Shown here piece by piece: positions 1-7,892 of a DNA stretch of 64,000 bases. Position numbers and translations under genes: made by a program. The notes under the pieces are model-generated. The model was not told where the DNA came from, made no database searches, and was given only the letters and a program-made list of their open reading frames with translations. Source of the DNA: Cohnella kolymensis (GTDB taxonomy: Bacteria; Bacillota; Bacilli; Paenibacillales; Paenibacillaceae); contig NZ_JXAL01000001.1 of the NCBI RefSeq assembly GCF_000829465.1, positions 124,001 through 188,000 on the forward strand, given 5' to 3'. Positions within the stretch are counted from its first letter, which is position 1. Each line of letters opens with the position of its first letter.

Positions 1-358
1 GTTCCGCAGACAACGGATGCAGCTCACGACGCGGCCAGCTGTCGTATTCCTGTACGAGTCTCTTTCGGAGTGCGGCAAGCCGGCGAAGCGGTTCAGCAAC
101 CTCGCCGGAAATCACCTTTTCGGTCGCTATAATCTCAATGATATCCTCATAGCTGCTTGCATCTCTCATCAGAAAACCGTCAATCAACGCATTGCCCACA
201 TCGGTTACGATTTCCGCAGCCAAATGAAGAGCACGTTCCTGAGCCAAGCCTTCTATCAATGTGCCTTTCCATGAGGCAGCCGCCCCGGAGAGCGCCTCGC
301 CCACTTCAGGTAAGCAGTCCAGCCGGCTGCGAATGCTTTCCCTATTGACATAATACAT
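1..358 (-). CDS. DUF86 / HepT-like protein, C-terminus beyond the window
   Basis: The frame opens at an ATG at 356-358 preceded by a G-rich ribosome binding site and runs without a stop to base 1, so at least 119 codons are seen and the end is missing. The visible protein starts MYYVNRESIRSRL and carries the conserved block VTDVGNALIDGFLMRD followed by SYEDIIEII, the signature of the DUF86/HepT family (as in Bacillus YutE). HepT proteins with a MNT partner are RNase toxins of TA pairs. No nucleotidyltransferase gene lies upstream here, so this is more likely the stand-alone YutE type of unknown role. Family call is confident, function is not. Confidence 0.8.
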   Translation of the reverse strand, partial: MYYVNRESIRSRLDCLPEVGEALSGAAASWKGTLIEGLAQERALHLAAEIVTDVGNALIDGFLMRDASSYEDIIEIIATEKVISGEVAEPLRRLAALRKRLVQEYDSWPRRELHPLSAE

Positions 359-374
359 CGAGGTCGGCCCCCTG

Positions 375-500
375 TTATTTTCGTTTGCGCTTGTTCCTTC
401 GCTTTAACCAGATCGTCATGACCACCGCGCTAATCACAATAACCAGCAGATAAGTCATCATCTCGTAAACGTCACGCATGCTTGCGGTATCTTCTGCCAC
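375..500 (-). CDS. small single-span membrane protein, 41 aa
   Basis: A GTG start at 498-500 follows a GGGAG site at good distance, and the frame ends at TAA 375-377. The peptide has a short acidic N-terminus (AEDTASMRD), one hydrophobic helix (about residues 14-31, MMTYLLVIVISAVVMTIW) and a strongly basic tail (LKRRNKRKRK), so it would sit in the membrane with the tail inside. It lies between the Dabb gene and the DUF86 gene on the same strand, with 13 and 16 base gaps, and may be co-transcribed. I do not recognise a family. The ribosome binding site and membrane topology are the only support. Confidence 0.5.
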   Translation of the reverse strand: MAEDTASMRDVYEMMTYLLVIVISAVVMTIWLKRRNKRKRK

Positions 501-513
501 GGGAATCTCCCTC

Positions 514-801
514 TCAGCTCTCGTAGTCCACGCTGACCGAAGATTCACGGACAGACGCCATATGCTCGATGACCGGTTGATGTACAGGATGGGCCTGATA
601 AGCCTGCAGAGCTTCCATGGAATCGAATTTCGTGATCAAGGCAATATCATAAGAGCGGTCGGAGCGGAGGAAATCGGTCCCGACCTCTATGTGCCGAAGC
701 ACATCGATTTTCCCTTCCATACTGCGCAGAACTTCTGCCGTACGCGCAATGCTATCGGGAGTGCGATCTTTCAACTTAAACAAGACCATGTGTGTAATCA
801 T
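514..801 (-). CDS. Dabb (stress-responsive A/B barrel) family protein
   Basis: This is a 95-residue protein beginning MITHMVLFKLKDRTPD. The Dabb/ferredoxin-like barrel pattern is clear: a first strand HMVLFKLK, a middle strand YDIALITKFDSMEALQAYQAHPVH, and the closing HxxVIEHM segment. Dabb domains are dimeric alpha+beta barrels found in stress proteins and a few cyclases; no substrate can be inferred. It reads on the minus strand, ahead of the two small genes at 375-500 and 1-358, and lies downstream of a terminator that ends the cupredoxin gene. Confidence 0.85.
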   Translation of the reverse strand: MITHMVLFKLKDRTPDSIARTAEVLRSMEGKIDVLRHIEVGTDFLRSDRSYDIALITKFDSMEALQAYQAHPVHQPVIEHMASVRESSVSVDYES

Positions 802-821
802 AGTTATTCCCTTTCTTTCAT

Positions 822-850
822 TATTAAAAAGGAGCCTTTACGGCTCCTCG
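822..850 (-). terminator. intrinsic terminator of the cupredoxin gene
   Basis: A 7-bp inverted repeat AGGAGCC/GGCTCCT with a 5-base loop lies just past the cupredoxin stop. Read on the minus strand it is followed by TTTTTAATAA, a standard Rho-independent terminator. Confidence 0.75.
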
Positions 851-856
851 TCGTTA

Positions 857-1237
857 TTACTCTACAATTATTACCGATTTCATGTTCGGGTGCCCTGGTC
901 CGCACATAATGGAACATTTCAGTTCATAAGTACCCGGCTTATCGAAAGTGACTTCCGCGACCGGATTGTCTTTATCCAGCTTGACGTCAAGACCTTGGAA
1001 CTCGACACCATGATTGCCCAGGCTGTTGGAGAATGAAATCTTATAGTTGGTGCCTGCTTTAACCTTGTACTCTTTCTTGTCAAACTCAAAGTTAGTGGCG
1101 GTGATTTTCAGCAATTCCTGGCCTGGTTTCAATCCGCGAGACTCGTCAATCGGCTTGTCGGGCAATCCCGTCGCTAACAAGAACACGCCCATAACGCAAG
1201 CGACCGCGATCAAAGTAGAAAATAGCCATTTATGCAT
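857..1237 (-). CDS. membrane-anchored cupredoxin with a complete CuA motif
   Basis: A 126-residue protein with an N-terminal membrane anchor or uncleaved signal (about residues 4-24) and one cupredoxin domain. The C-terminal loop reads CSIMCGPGHPNM, which is CxxxCxxxHxxM, and a His lies upstream in GNHGVEF (His76, Cys108, Cys112, His116, Met119). These are the ligands of the binuclear CuA centre of cytochrome c oxidase subunit II. No oxidase subunit I or the two-helix hairpin typical of full subunit II is nearby. It may be an electron carrier or a copper-delivery protein outside the membrane. The call rests on the metal-site motif; the partner is unknown. Confidence 0.85.
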   Translation of the reverse strand: MHKWLFSTLIAVACVMGVFLLATGLPDKPIDESRGLKPGQELLKITATNFEFDKKEYKVKAGTNYKISFSNSLGNHGVEFQGLDVKLDKDNPVAEVTFDKPGTYELKCSIMCGPGHPNMKSVIIVE

Positions 1238-1362
1238 CGTGTGCTCCCCTGCTTCCCTTGCGAATTATCTCCTACTATATTACCTAAAAGAAGCGTTTGA
1301 ACTCAAGTGCATATGAGAGAGATGAGATAACTTTTTTTAGTTTTGTCAAAATGATGAACGAT

Positions 1363-1578
1363 TTAACCGTACCTGCGTGCCCGGCCCACAATGCGGAAAG
1401 CCAGCACCCTGTCGCTGTGAAACAGCCGAATGCCGCGCCGCAGATAGCAGTACGCCCGTATATTGCCGCCGCTCACGGAATCCACCCTTATACGCCTCTG
1501 ACTGATCGCGCCCGTGCGATCAAGATAAATGATCAAAGCCACATCGCCCGTGTGACGGGATAACGGATGAATGTCCAT
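1363..1578 (-). CDS. short WYL-like domain protein
   Basis: The ATG at 1578 (MDIHPLSRH) is preceded by GGAGGGG at ideal spacing, so it is preferred to the upstream TTG. The 71-residue product reads as a lone beta-rich WYL-like module: IIYLDRTGAISQRRIRV, then SVSGGNIRAYCYLRRGIRLF and DRVLAFRIV. In full-length regulators this module follows an HTH and binds ligands or nucleic acid. Here there is no HTH. Similar short proteins occur in Paenibacillus as far as I recall, without known role. Confidence 0.6.
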   Translation of the reverse strand: MDIHPLSRHTGDVALIIYLDRTGAISQRRIRVDSVSGGNIRAYCYLRRGIRLFHSDRVLAFRIVGRARRYG

Positions 1579-1656
1579 TGTGAACCCCTCCAAGCATTAT
1601 ACGAACTTATGTTCTTATTATAACCAAAAAAAAATAACCGACACAACACCGGTAGA

Positions 1657-2052
1657 TTATTCCTTTCCCACTCGATCCCGAAGGATTTGGATGACCTTAC
1701 GTAAGCTGGGAGGCAGGGGGACTCCAATGCGGCCGAAATTTTCAATGACGGAGAGAAGTTCGTTCACAATATAAAAATACACCGCGCCTCCCATGACCAT
1801 TTCGGTGCCGAGCAGCACGTCCACACGGTGAGCAAGCAGCACAACGAGCAGAATCAAGCCCTTTTTAAATAAACCCCAGAAGCCGACCTTGCTATCCAGC
1901 CCGCTTCCGTCCCGTATCGCGGCTGTTACGCCGGTTATATAATCGATAGCGATCAGAACCGACAACAGAGTGAGTGTTTCCGTCCACTGTCCAAATGCGA
2001 AAGTCATCGTAGATCCCAGTAATATACTTCCCACGCCTAGAAAAAGATGCAT
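1657..2052 (-). CDS. holin family protein (toxin secretion/phage lysis holin)
   Basis: A 131-residue protein with three hydrophobic helices and the family block LIAIDYITGVTAAIRDGSGLDSKVGFWGLFKK, which identifies the phage_holin_4 family (Bacillus xkdX/UtxA/TcdE type). The start ATG follows GGGGGGAGCGGAC. There is no endolysin or phage structural gene near it, so it is an orphan holin-like gene. It could export proteins or act in autolysis, as proposed for TcdE-like members. The next genes on the same strand are the sortase locus. Confidence 0.8.
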   Translation of the reverse strand: MHLFLGVGSILLGSTMTFAFGQWTETLTLLSVLIAIDYITGVTAAIRDGSGLDSKVGFWGLFKKGLILLVVLLAHRVDVLLGTEMVMGGAVYFYIVNELLSVIENFGRIGVPLPPSLRKVIQILRDRVGKE

Positions 2053-2121
2053 GTCCGCTCCCCCCAGAGAGAAAATTTTCTACATTATATTCAGGGAGGA
2101 CAAGGAGGGAACGGTGCTTCT

Positions 2122-2838
2122 TTAAGAAACAAGCTCGGCAGTCACCACCAGCCGTTCTTGATGCGTGCCTTCGGAACGGCTGTACGCACCGGTACAGGTT
2201 ATTACATTTAAGAGCGGCGATTTGGAAGGCCCGAAAATTTCCTCGAGCGGGGCATCGTCGTACGGGTATTTAGCCGTGGCGATCACTTTAAACGTAAGCT
2301 TCTTGTTATGTTTGTCGGTAAGGACGATCTTATCGCCTTTGCTCAACTCGCGAAGCTTATAAAATACCGCCGGCCCGGTTTTGCTGTCCACATGTCCGGC
2401 TAATACCGCGTGTCCCGGTGTGCCCGGGCGATATCCAGGCGCGAACCAGGCGACGTCGTCATCATTCTTCGGCACGTCCATGGCTCCGTCTTTGGTTAAA
2501 CCGAGCGAGATGACATCGGCTTCTATTTTAAGGGATGGAATGTAAATCGCACTGGGAACGATCCCTTCATGTGAAGCGGCAGACGCCTTGCCGGTATCGG
2601 ACTTGATCCCCTTTGCCGGCTCTTTGACCGCAGGGACATCGTTAGACGGATCAGGAGATTCCGAAGACACAGTCGCAGCTGCCACAGAAGCCATTGGTGC
2701 GTCAGCAGCAGACGCGGCAGGTTTCTGCGTCGAGCCGCAGCCAGTGAACAAAACGCATATCAACAGCAAAAATACGGGCACTTTGAAAGAAAGGAGAGAA
2801 AGCCGCAGGGCTTTCTCTCTATTAATAAAGCTTCTCAT
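2122..2838 (-). CDS. class F sortase, predicted lipoprotein
   Basis: The product (238 aa from the ATG at 2838, which has GAGG 6 bases upstream) joins surface proteins to the cell envelope by transpeptidation. It has a hydrophobic N-terminus ending in a lipobox LFTGC (Cys34), an Ala/Ser/Pro-rich spacer, and a sortase barrel from about residue 93. The catalytic residues are visible: His149 in AGHVD, Cys215 in VITCTG and Arg229 in HQERLVV. A TTG at 2850 that overlaps the upstream stop is a less likely start. The gene directly follows its probable substrate (2847-3884), 8 bases away, as expected for a dedicated sortase pair. Confidence 0.87.
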   Translation of the reverse strand: MRSFINREKALRLSLLSFKVPVFLLLICVLFTGCGSTQKPAASAADAPMASVAAATVSSESPDPSNDVPAVKEPAKGIKSDTGKASAASHEGIVPSAIYIPSLKIEADVISLGLTKDGAMDVPKNDDDVAWFAPGYRPGTPGHAVLAGHVDSKTGPAVFYKLRELSKGDKIVLTDKHNKKLTFKVIATAKYPYDDAPLEEIFGPSKSPLLNVITCTGAYSRSEGTHQERLVVTAELVS

Positions 2839-2846
2839 AGCTGACC

Positions 2847-3884
2847 TCAATCGACCTGCTCGCTGGCACCGCCGCCACCGGTTTTCGGCATTGCGGATGG
2901 AATAGCGCCAGTGCTTACCCCTAGAACCTCACCGCCGGTGTTGCCCGTACCGCTGCCCGTATCGGTACCGGATCCGCCGGTCGTTCCACCCGTCGCCGAG
3001 CCTGGGCCGGTGACGACTACTGTTCCGCCGGTGCTTGTTCCGCCGGTTGGTGTGGTTGTGCCCGGATTCGTTCCGGTGTCAACGCCATCCTCGAAGGAGC
3101 CGATGATTCTGCCTCCATTCAGCGCGCCGATGAGCTCCACCTTCACTGTCCCCAGCTTCTTTCCAGCATTCATGTTCGTGTTGCCGCCGACAGTAACTGA
3201 GCCGTTGCCGTTACCATTGCCGGTCACATCGAGTTCCATCGAGCCTTCAAACAATGTTAACAAATTAAGAACCGTCGGCTTGATTTTTGCAACTTCTTCT
3301 GCCGTAAGTTCGATGATAAATTCGCCTTTCGCATCCGCTTTCACTTTCCCAAGCGCTTTCAACACTGCTCCAAAACCGATTTTCACGTCTTTTTCAAGCT
3401 TCTTGCCTTCCTTGTGTTCCCATGGAAGTTCCAGTTCGATTACGACATTGTCTCCGGATACAGCTTGGGCTTTCACAAGGTTATCCCCTTTGAACCATCC
3501 AAGGTGAAGCCCGTTGTCATGGCGCTCGATCAGGTTCGGATAGACGAGTGATATGGAACCGTCCGCATCCACTTTACCGTCCGAGTTGTACCAAAGACTC
3601 AGCAGTGTAGGGATTTTCTCTTTGTCCCACAACTTTGCCGCCCCTTCGAGTTCAACCAAGACGTACAAGTGGCCGTCGTCCCACATTAAACGGTAAAAGC
3701 CTTTTGCGCCGGTGGTGGCGTCATTGAATGCGATTTTGTCGACTTCCTGCCACTTCGCATCTATTTTACCGTCGATGCTTAGTACGCTCTCTACGTGTGA
3801 CCCAGTGTCCCCCGTTGCGTATGCGCTTGCGGGAATTGACAGAGCCACCGCCGCCGAAAGGATGATTGAACTCCACTTTTTCAT
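2847..3884 (-). CDS. secreted surface protein with carbohydrate-binding-like domain and MPKTG sorting motif
   Basis: This 345-residue protein has a signal peptide (MKKWSSIILSAAVALSIPASAYA). A DOMON/CBM9-like beta-sandwich follows (about residues 33-195, with IDGKIDAKWQEVDKIAFNDA and RLMWDDGHLYVLVEL). A second region spans about 195-260, and then comes a Gly/Thr-rich linker (about 268-325). It ends in MPKTG (residues 332-336) plus GGGASEQVD. The MPKTG resembles an LPXTG sorting signal but lacks the hydrophobic helix and basic tail. The adjacent class F sortase is its likely processing enzyme. Binding to cell-wall or plant polysaccharide is inferred from the domain only. Confidence 0.75.
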   Translation of the reverse strand: MKKWSSIILSAAVALSIPASAYATGDTGSHVESVLSIDGKIDAKWQEVDKIAFNDATTGAKGFYRLMWDDGHLYVLVELEGAAKLWDKEKIPTLLSLWYNSDGKVDADGSISLVYPNLIERHDNGLHLGWFKGDNLVKAQAVSGDNVVIELELPWEHKEGKKLEKDVKIGFGAVLKALGKVKADAKGEFIIELTAEEVAKIKPTVLNLLTLFEGSMELDVTGNGNGNGSVTVGGNTNMNAGKKLGTVKVELIGALNGGRIIGSFEDGVDTGTNPGTTTPTGGTSTGGTVVVTGPGSATGGTTGGSGTDTGSGTGNTGGEVLGVSTGAIPSAMPKTGGGGASEQVD

Positions 3885-4094
3885 GCTCCCATTCCTCCTG
3901 TCCCAATTCGGGAATATATGTCATTCTTCCTTCTTTTCACCACGTCAAGGGTCTTTAAAACAATAAAACGACCCATTTTTAAGAAAAATAATAAAAATAT
4001 GAACGGACGCTCATTATTACAGGAAAATCCATTGGGGTTCATCAGAGTCTTTTGCAAAGCAATGCACATAGCATGGAGGTAAAGGAGTGGTGGA

Positions 4095-4433
4095 ATGCCG
4101 AAATACGGAATTATTGTGGATTTATCAGAGAGAAAATTACATTTGCTGGACGGAGCTAATGTAGTAAACACATATCCGGTGGCTATAGGCAAAATGCTTA
4201 CTCGCACTCCTACTGGACACTATACGATCATGAACAAACAGCCAAACCCCGGCGGTCCGTTCGGTGCCTATTGGATGGGTTTGTCCAAACCGCATTACGG
4301 CATTCATGGCACGAATAACCCATCTTCGATTGGAAGAGCAGTTAGCCACGGCTGCATTCGGATGTACAATGAAGATGTCGTGCAATTAGCGAATACGGTG
4401 CCGATTCATACCCCCGTAACGATTAGGCCTTAA
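4095..4433 (+). CDS. minimal L,D-transpeptidase (YkuD domain)
   Basis: A 112-residue protein that is almost only the catalytic YkuD domain: [20 protein letters not shown] carries His71, Ser84, His85 and the nucleophile Cys87 of the family. Such enzymes make 3-3 cross-links in peptidoglycan or attach proteins to it. No signal peptide and no LysM domain are present, unlike the usual 160-plus residue members, so export would need another route. The ATG follows an AGGAG site. It is transcribed away from the sortase locus and ends at a strong terminator. Confidence 0.85.
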   Translation: MPKYGIIVDLSERKLHLLDGANVVNTYPVAIGKMLTRTPTGHYTIMNKQPNPGGPFGAYWMGLSKPHYGIHGTNNPSSIGRAVSHGCIRMYNEDVVQLANTVPIHTPVTIRP

Positions 4434-4483
4434 GGACCCGTTTGAAAGCTTAATTGCCCGGGTAATTAAATAGAATTGCATTC

Positions 4484-4514
4484 AAAAGGGGGCCCTGAAT
4501 CAGGGTCCCCTTTT
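4484..4514. terminator. bidirectional terminator between the L,D-transpeptidase and aldolase genes
   Basis: A 15-bp near-perfect inverted repeat (AAAAGGGGGCCCTGA and its complement with one G/T mismatch) ends in a TTTT run on each strand, between two convergent genes. Confidence 0.85.
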
Positions 4515-4530
4515 ACTTACGCGGCTGTAG

Positions 4531-5190
4531 TTATAATTCCGGCTGTCTCCCTTTAATGCCGTATGCGCTTCTTCTGTTTACCAGTATATCGACCTTATCC
4601 TTCGGTATTTCATCCACATTGCCGAGGAGCTTCGCATGAAATACGACCTTTGCCAACATCTCCAGCGAATCCATTTTGTAGTACGCGGTCATGAGATCTT
4701 CACCGACTGCTACAGCCCCGTGGTTTTTGAGCAGGAAACAGTCATGGCTGTCGATTATGCCGCTGAATGAGGCTGACAGCTCGGGAGTGCCGGGTGTCCC
4801 GTATGGAGCGATCGGCACTTTGCCGAGCTCCAGAATCGCTTCCGGCAAAATGTAACGATCGAGCGGAATGCCGGCTACCGCAAAGGCCGTTGAAATCGGG
4901 GGATGCGCATGCACGACGGCTCTTACATCCGGACGGGATCGGTAAATCGTCAGATGCATCAATGATTCGGAGCTCGGTTGATATGTACCCTCGATGATAT
5001 TTCCTTCCAGGTCGATAATCGTGAGCATGTCCGGCTGCAAAAATCCTTTGCTTTGGCGGGTCGGAGTCATCAGAACCCGATCGTCGGCGATTCTGGCGCT
5101 GATGTTGCCGTCATTGGAAGCCACCCATTCCTTATCATACATTCTCTTCCCTATATCGATGATTGTGTTTTTCAATTGTTCGATTTTCAT
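4531..5190 (-). CDS. class II aldolase/adducin family protein (fuculose-phosphate aldolase type)
   Basis: The 219-residue product starts at the ATG MKIEQLK (5190): the preceding codons MEGA encode the GGAGGGA ribosome binding site, so the upstream ATG at 5202 is unlikely. Family features are SNDGNISARI near the N-terminus, SSES, the metal ligands HAH in VVHAHPPISTAF, and a third His in LLKNHGAV. Members cleave sugar phosphates such as L-fuculose- or L-ribulose-5-phosphate, or act as epimerases or dehydratases. The gene stands alone, so the substrate is not known. Confidence 0.86.
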   Translation of the reverse strand: MKIEQLKNTIIDIGKRMYDKEWVASNDGNISARIADDRVLMTPTRQSKGFLQPDMLTIIDLEGNIIEGTYQPSSESLMHLTIYRSRPDVRAVVHAHPPISTAFAVAGIPLDRYILPEAILELGKVPIAPYGTPGTPELSASFSGIIDSHDCFLLKNHGAVAVGEDLMTAYYKMDSLEMLAKVVFHAKLLGNVDEIPKDKVDILVNRRSAYGIKGRQPEL

Positions 5191-5223
5191 AGCTCCCTCC
5201 ATTTCTCGTACTCCCCTATACTT

Positions 5224-5252
5224 TAGTCGGTGGAATCGCGTTTATGTATAAT
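5224..5252 (+). promoter_or_regulatory. candidate sigma-A promoter
   Basis: A perfect -10 hexamer TATAAT (5247-5252) lies 17 bases after TAGTCG, a poor -35 match. It could drive the small membrane protein gene at 5324. The AT-rich context weakens the call. Confidence 0.4.
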
Positions 5253-5323
5253 ATATATCTTGATGGGTAACGTATGTATATAGGCTTGATAAGCGGCTTT
5301 CCAAAAAGGAGTCTGAATAGACA

Positions 5324-5524
5324 ATGTTCGATTGGGTCAGGCGGGTTAATTTACTCTGGTTCTTCTTCTTTTTTGCTCGCTTTTCATATGCTTCTCTATT
5401 ATGCACAAGGCACTCCCAACTGGTTCTTTTGTCGTTTTTGACGGCATCTGTGGTCGACACCTTGATCCTTGGGGCCTTGCAGTTTCTATTGTTCGGGATT
5501 AGAGGGCGGCAGAGAGGGAAGTAA
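5324..5524 (+). CDS. small hydrophobic membrane protein, 66 aa
   Basis: The peptide has two predicted membrane helices (LLWFFFFFARFSYASLLC and LVLLSFLTASVVDTLILGAL) and a basic C-terminal tail (IRGRQRGK), so both ends are probably inside. An AGGAG motif lies 12 bases before the ATG, a slightly long distance. A strong terminator follows the stop, which supports this strand rather than the overlapping minus-strand frame. No family is recognised. Confidence 0.5.
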   Translation: MFDWVRRVNLLWFFFFFARFSYASLLCTRHSQLVLLSFLTASVVDTLILGALQFLLFGIRGRQRGK

Positions 5525-5539
5525 TTGGCTAATTATGTG

Positions 5540-5567
5540 AGCGGTCCTTTTGGACCGCTTTTTTTTT
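5540..5567 (+). terminator. strong intrinsic terminator
   Basis: AGCGGTCC and its exact complement with a TTTT loop, followed by nine T residues. Confidence 0.88.
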
Positions 5568-5739
5568 GGCTTATCGGGTAATAACAGGTCGAATAAGCTA
5601 TTTGGACGGGACTTTGTATCCGGTTACAAAAGCACTTCCCTAAAAATTCCAGCCTGCTATGATTTGAATACCGGGAGACGGCTCTGCATCTACATGGGTT
5701 GCCTGCAACGGTAAGAAAATCAGAGGAGGATTTTGTTTA

Positions 5740-7776
5740 ATGAGGAGACCTAAAGTACTAAGCATAGCTACATCCATTTTACTCGCAAGCAGCATCATCG
5801 TGCCCTCTTCCGTTTTCGGGGCAACTAAAAGCTTCAATGCTAACCCGTCCGTAATGGATGTGGGCAGCAAACTGCGCGCGGATACTGTGGCCGCAGCGAA
5901 AGCGGAGCATCGCGTGGACTTCCCACTCGAGGGAGCGGACGCCGCCGGCGGAACCGCAGCTGCCCAAAGTGTCACACCAGATGATGTCGGAACGAAAGTG
6001 GTGCCTTGGGTAGTAACTGACTTTATGAACAGCGGTTATACACTAAGAAACTTCACACTGCGTGCGATCGGCACCTACGGTGAAGTTTGGGTAGCCAATA
6101 ACTTGAACTTCCCAGCCGGCGATCCTCGGAACTCGATGGTTACCATCACCGATACTCAAGTTAACTATTTGTTAAACGAGTTCGATACTCGGATGTATGA
6201 AAAAGAAGTGGAATTTTTTGCTCCCCCTGCGGAACGCAAAGGAGAGCACGGATATTTGCCGGAATATTTTGATGACAGCGGACGCGTTGTCATTCTGATA
6301 GATAACATAAGAGATGAAGGCTATAGCGATTCGAATTATCCGAGCTACGTCGCCGGATACTTTTCTCCTACGGTCAGCGATTTCACCGATCGCAACGTCA
6401 TGACGATAGACGCATTCGATTGGGTTAACCGTACAGGTCCTAACGCAGCCAAACCGTATCTGTATGAAGGCGTGTTCGCTCACGAGTTCCAACACTTGCT
6501 GCACAGCGATACGGATGGTGCGGAAGAGAACTTCGTTAACGAGGGTTTGTCCGATTTCGCCCAATTCCTTGTCGGATACGGCCATTCCCAAGGTCATGTC
6601 GATTTCTTCATGAATAACCTTCGCAATTCATTGACCATCTGGGGTGACCAGACGGATCTCCAGATCCTTGGTGATTACGGGGCCGCCTACTTGTTCCAAC
6701 TGTACCTTTACGATCAGTATGGCGAAAGTTTTATCCAAAAAGAGTTCCACAACCAGAAGCTAGGCATTGACGGCGTGAATGATACATTGGCGCAAGTCGG
6801 TGCCGGCAAAACATTTGCGGACACTTACGCCGACTTCATGACCGCGATTATGGTCGACGGCAAATATAAAGGCGATAATGCCTTCAATTTTAACTCCATT
6901 GATCTGAAGCCGAATGTCCAGGGCTCTCAGCTCGGCGACAATGTTGCCCCGGCCTGGGGTACCGATTTCAAGGTCATCACACCTGACAAGAAAATTGAAA
7001 ATCTCTACTTCAAAGGGATCGACTTCCTCAGAACGAACTGGACTGCTGCAGCAGATGCCGACAAGGGTCAAGTACTGTGGGGTAACATGGGTGATCTTGC
7101 AGACAACTTCTTAATTAAGCCGTTAGATCTTACCAATGTAACCGCACCGTCCATCACTTTCGATACAAAATACGACATTGAGGAACAGTGGGACTTTGGC
7201 GTGGTTCAAGTGTCCACTGACAATGGGCAAACCTGGAAATCTCTGGCTAACGCGAATACCCGTGAAGATCTAGTAGAAGATGGACACCCTAAAATCAGAG
7301 CCAATTTACCGGGATTTACTGGAACTAGCGACGGATGGACAACGCAAACCTTTGATTTAAGCACATATGCCGGCCAAAAAGTACTGCTGGGCTTCCGGTA
7401 TATTACTGACTGGGGCGCGAATGGATCCGGCTGGTATTTGTCCGACCTTAGGCTCAATGGTGTGACGATCGATCCAATGACCTCGACCGACGGCTTTATG
7501 AGCTTAGAGAAAGCAACCGGCAAATATGTCGATTACCAAGTTTCCTTTATCGGTTACAAGAAAGGTGAAGCTAAGCCAAAGGTACTTCGCTTCCCTAACC
7601 TCCTCAACATGTCTGAACAAGATCGAATTGACCTGCGCGACATGGTGCACAGCTCGGAGTATTCCAAAATCGTCATGATGACGACCTTTGCGGCTCCAGC
7701 AGGCACCAACGGCAGTGTTAATTACGAGTACGATGTGGTCATGAAAGACAGCACGAAAAAAACAAAAACAAAGTAA
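5740..7776 (+). CDS. secreted zinc metalloprotease, immune inhibitor A (M6)/M30-like
   Basis: A 678-residue exported protein with signal peptide (cleavage near VFGA, residue 27), a propeptide-like stretch, and a zinc protease domain. The HExxH motif is HEFQH (His248, Glu249, His252), followed by NEGLSDFAQ (Glu268), the likely third zinc ligand in this gluzincin-type fold. The C-terminal third (about 400-600) has beta-sandwich features with WDFGVVQVSTDNGQTWKSL, as in MAM/choice-of-anchor domains. It probably degrades host or environmental proteins. The ribosome binding site is GGAGGA. About 170 bases of untranslated leader precede it with no riboswitch I can identify. M6 and M30 cannot be separated by eye. 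Confidence 0.85.
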   Translation: MRRPKVLSIATSILLASSIIVPSSVFGATKSFNANPSVMDVGSKLRADTVAAAKAEHRVDFPLEGADAAGGTAAAQSVTPDDVGTKVVPWVVTDFMNSGYTLRNFTLRAIGTYGEVWVANNLNFPAGDPRNSMVTITDTQVNYLLNEFDTRMYEKEVEFFAPPAERKGEHGYLPEYFDDSGRVVILIDNIRDEGYSDSNYPSYVAGYFSPTVSDFTDRNVMTIDAFDWVNRTGPNAAKPYLYEGVFAHEFQHLLHSDTDGAEENFVNEGLSDFAQFLVGYGHSQGHVDFFMNNLRNSLTIWGDQTDLQILGDYGAAYLFQLYLYDQYGESFIQKEFHNQKLGIDGVNDTLAQVGAGKTFADTYADFMTAIMVDGKYKGDNAFNFNSIDLKPNVQGSQLGDNVAPAWGTDFKVITPDKKIENLYFKGIDFLRTNWTAAADADKGQVLWGNMGDLADNFLIKPLDLTNVTAPSITFDTKYDIEEQWDFGVVQVSTDNGQTWKSLANANTREDLVEDGHPKIRANLPGFTGTSDGWTTQTFDLSTYAGQKVLLGFRYITDWGANGSGWYLSDLRLNGVTIDPMTSTDGFMSLEKATGKYVDYQVSFIGYKKGEAKPKVLRFPNLLNMSEQDRIDLRDMVHSSEYSKIVMMTTFAAPAGTNGSVNYEYDVVMKDSTKKTKTK

Positions 7777-7792
7777 TCGTTCACGGTACGTG

Positions 7793-7824
7793 AGGCTGCG
7801 GGGGTATGATCCCGCAGCCTTTTT
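7793..7824 (+). terminator. intrinsic terminator of the metalloprotease gene
   Basis: GGCTGCGGG and CCCGCAGCC form a 9-10 bp GC-rich stem with an 8-base loop, followed by TTTTT. Confidence 0.88.
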
Positions 7825-7892
7825 AGTTCGTATAAACCCCCTTAAATTGCAAATACTACCTTTCAATCTTTACATCGATTCGGAGGGATAGC

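Noticed and set aside
1-358. HepT/MNT toxin-antitoxin pair
   Set aside because: No nucleotidyltransferase partner lies upstream and the sequence fits the stand-alone YutE type.
1657-2052. Prophage lysis module
   Set aside because: The holin-like gene has no endolysin or phage gene near it.
5242-5460. Minus-strand gene opposite the 66-aa membrane protein
   Set aside because: Very basic low-complexity product, no ribosome binding site, and the terminator lies on the other side.
5570-5739. Riboswitch (c-di-GMP type) in the leader of the metalloprotease gene
   Set aside because: GGGTTGCC and ACGGTAA recall part of the GEMM consensus, but the conserved GCAAAGC and the paired stems are absent.
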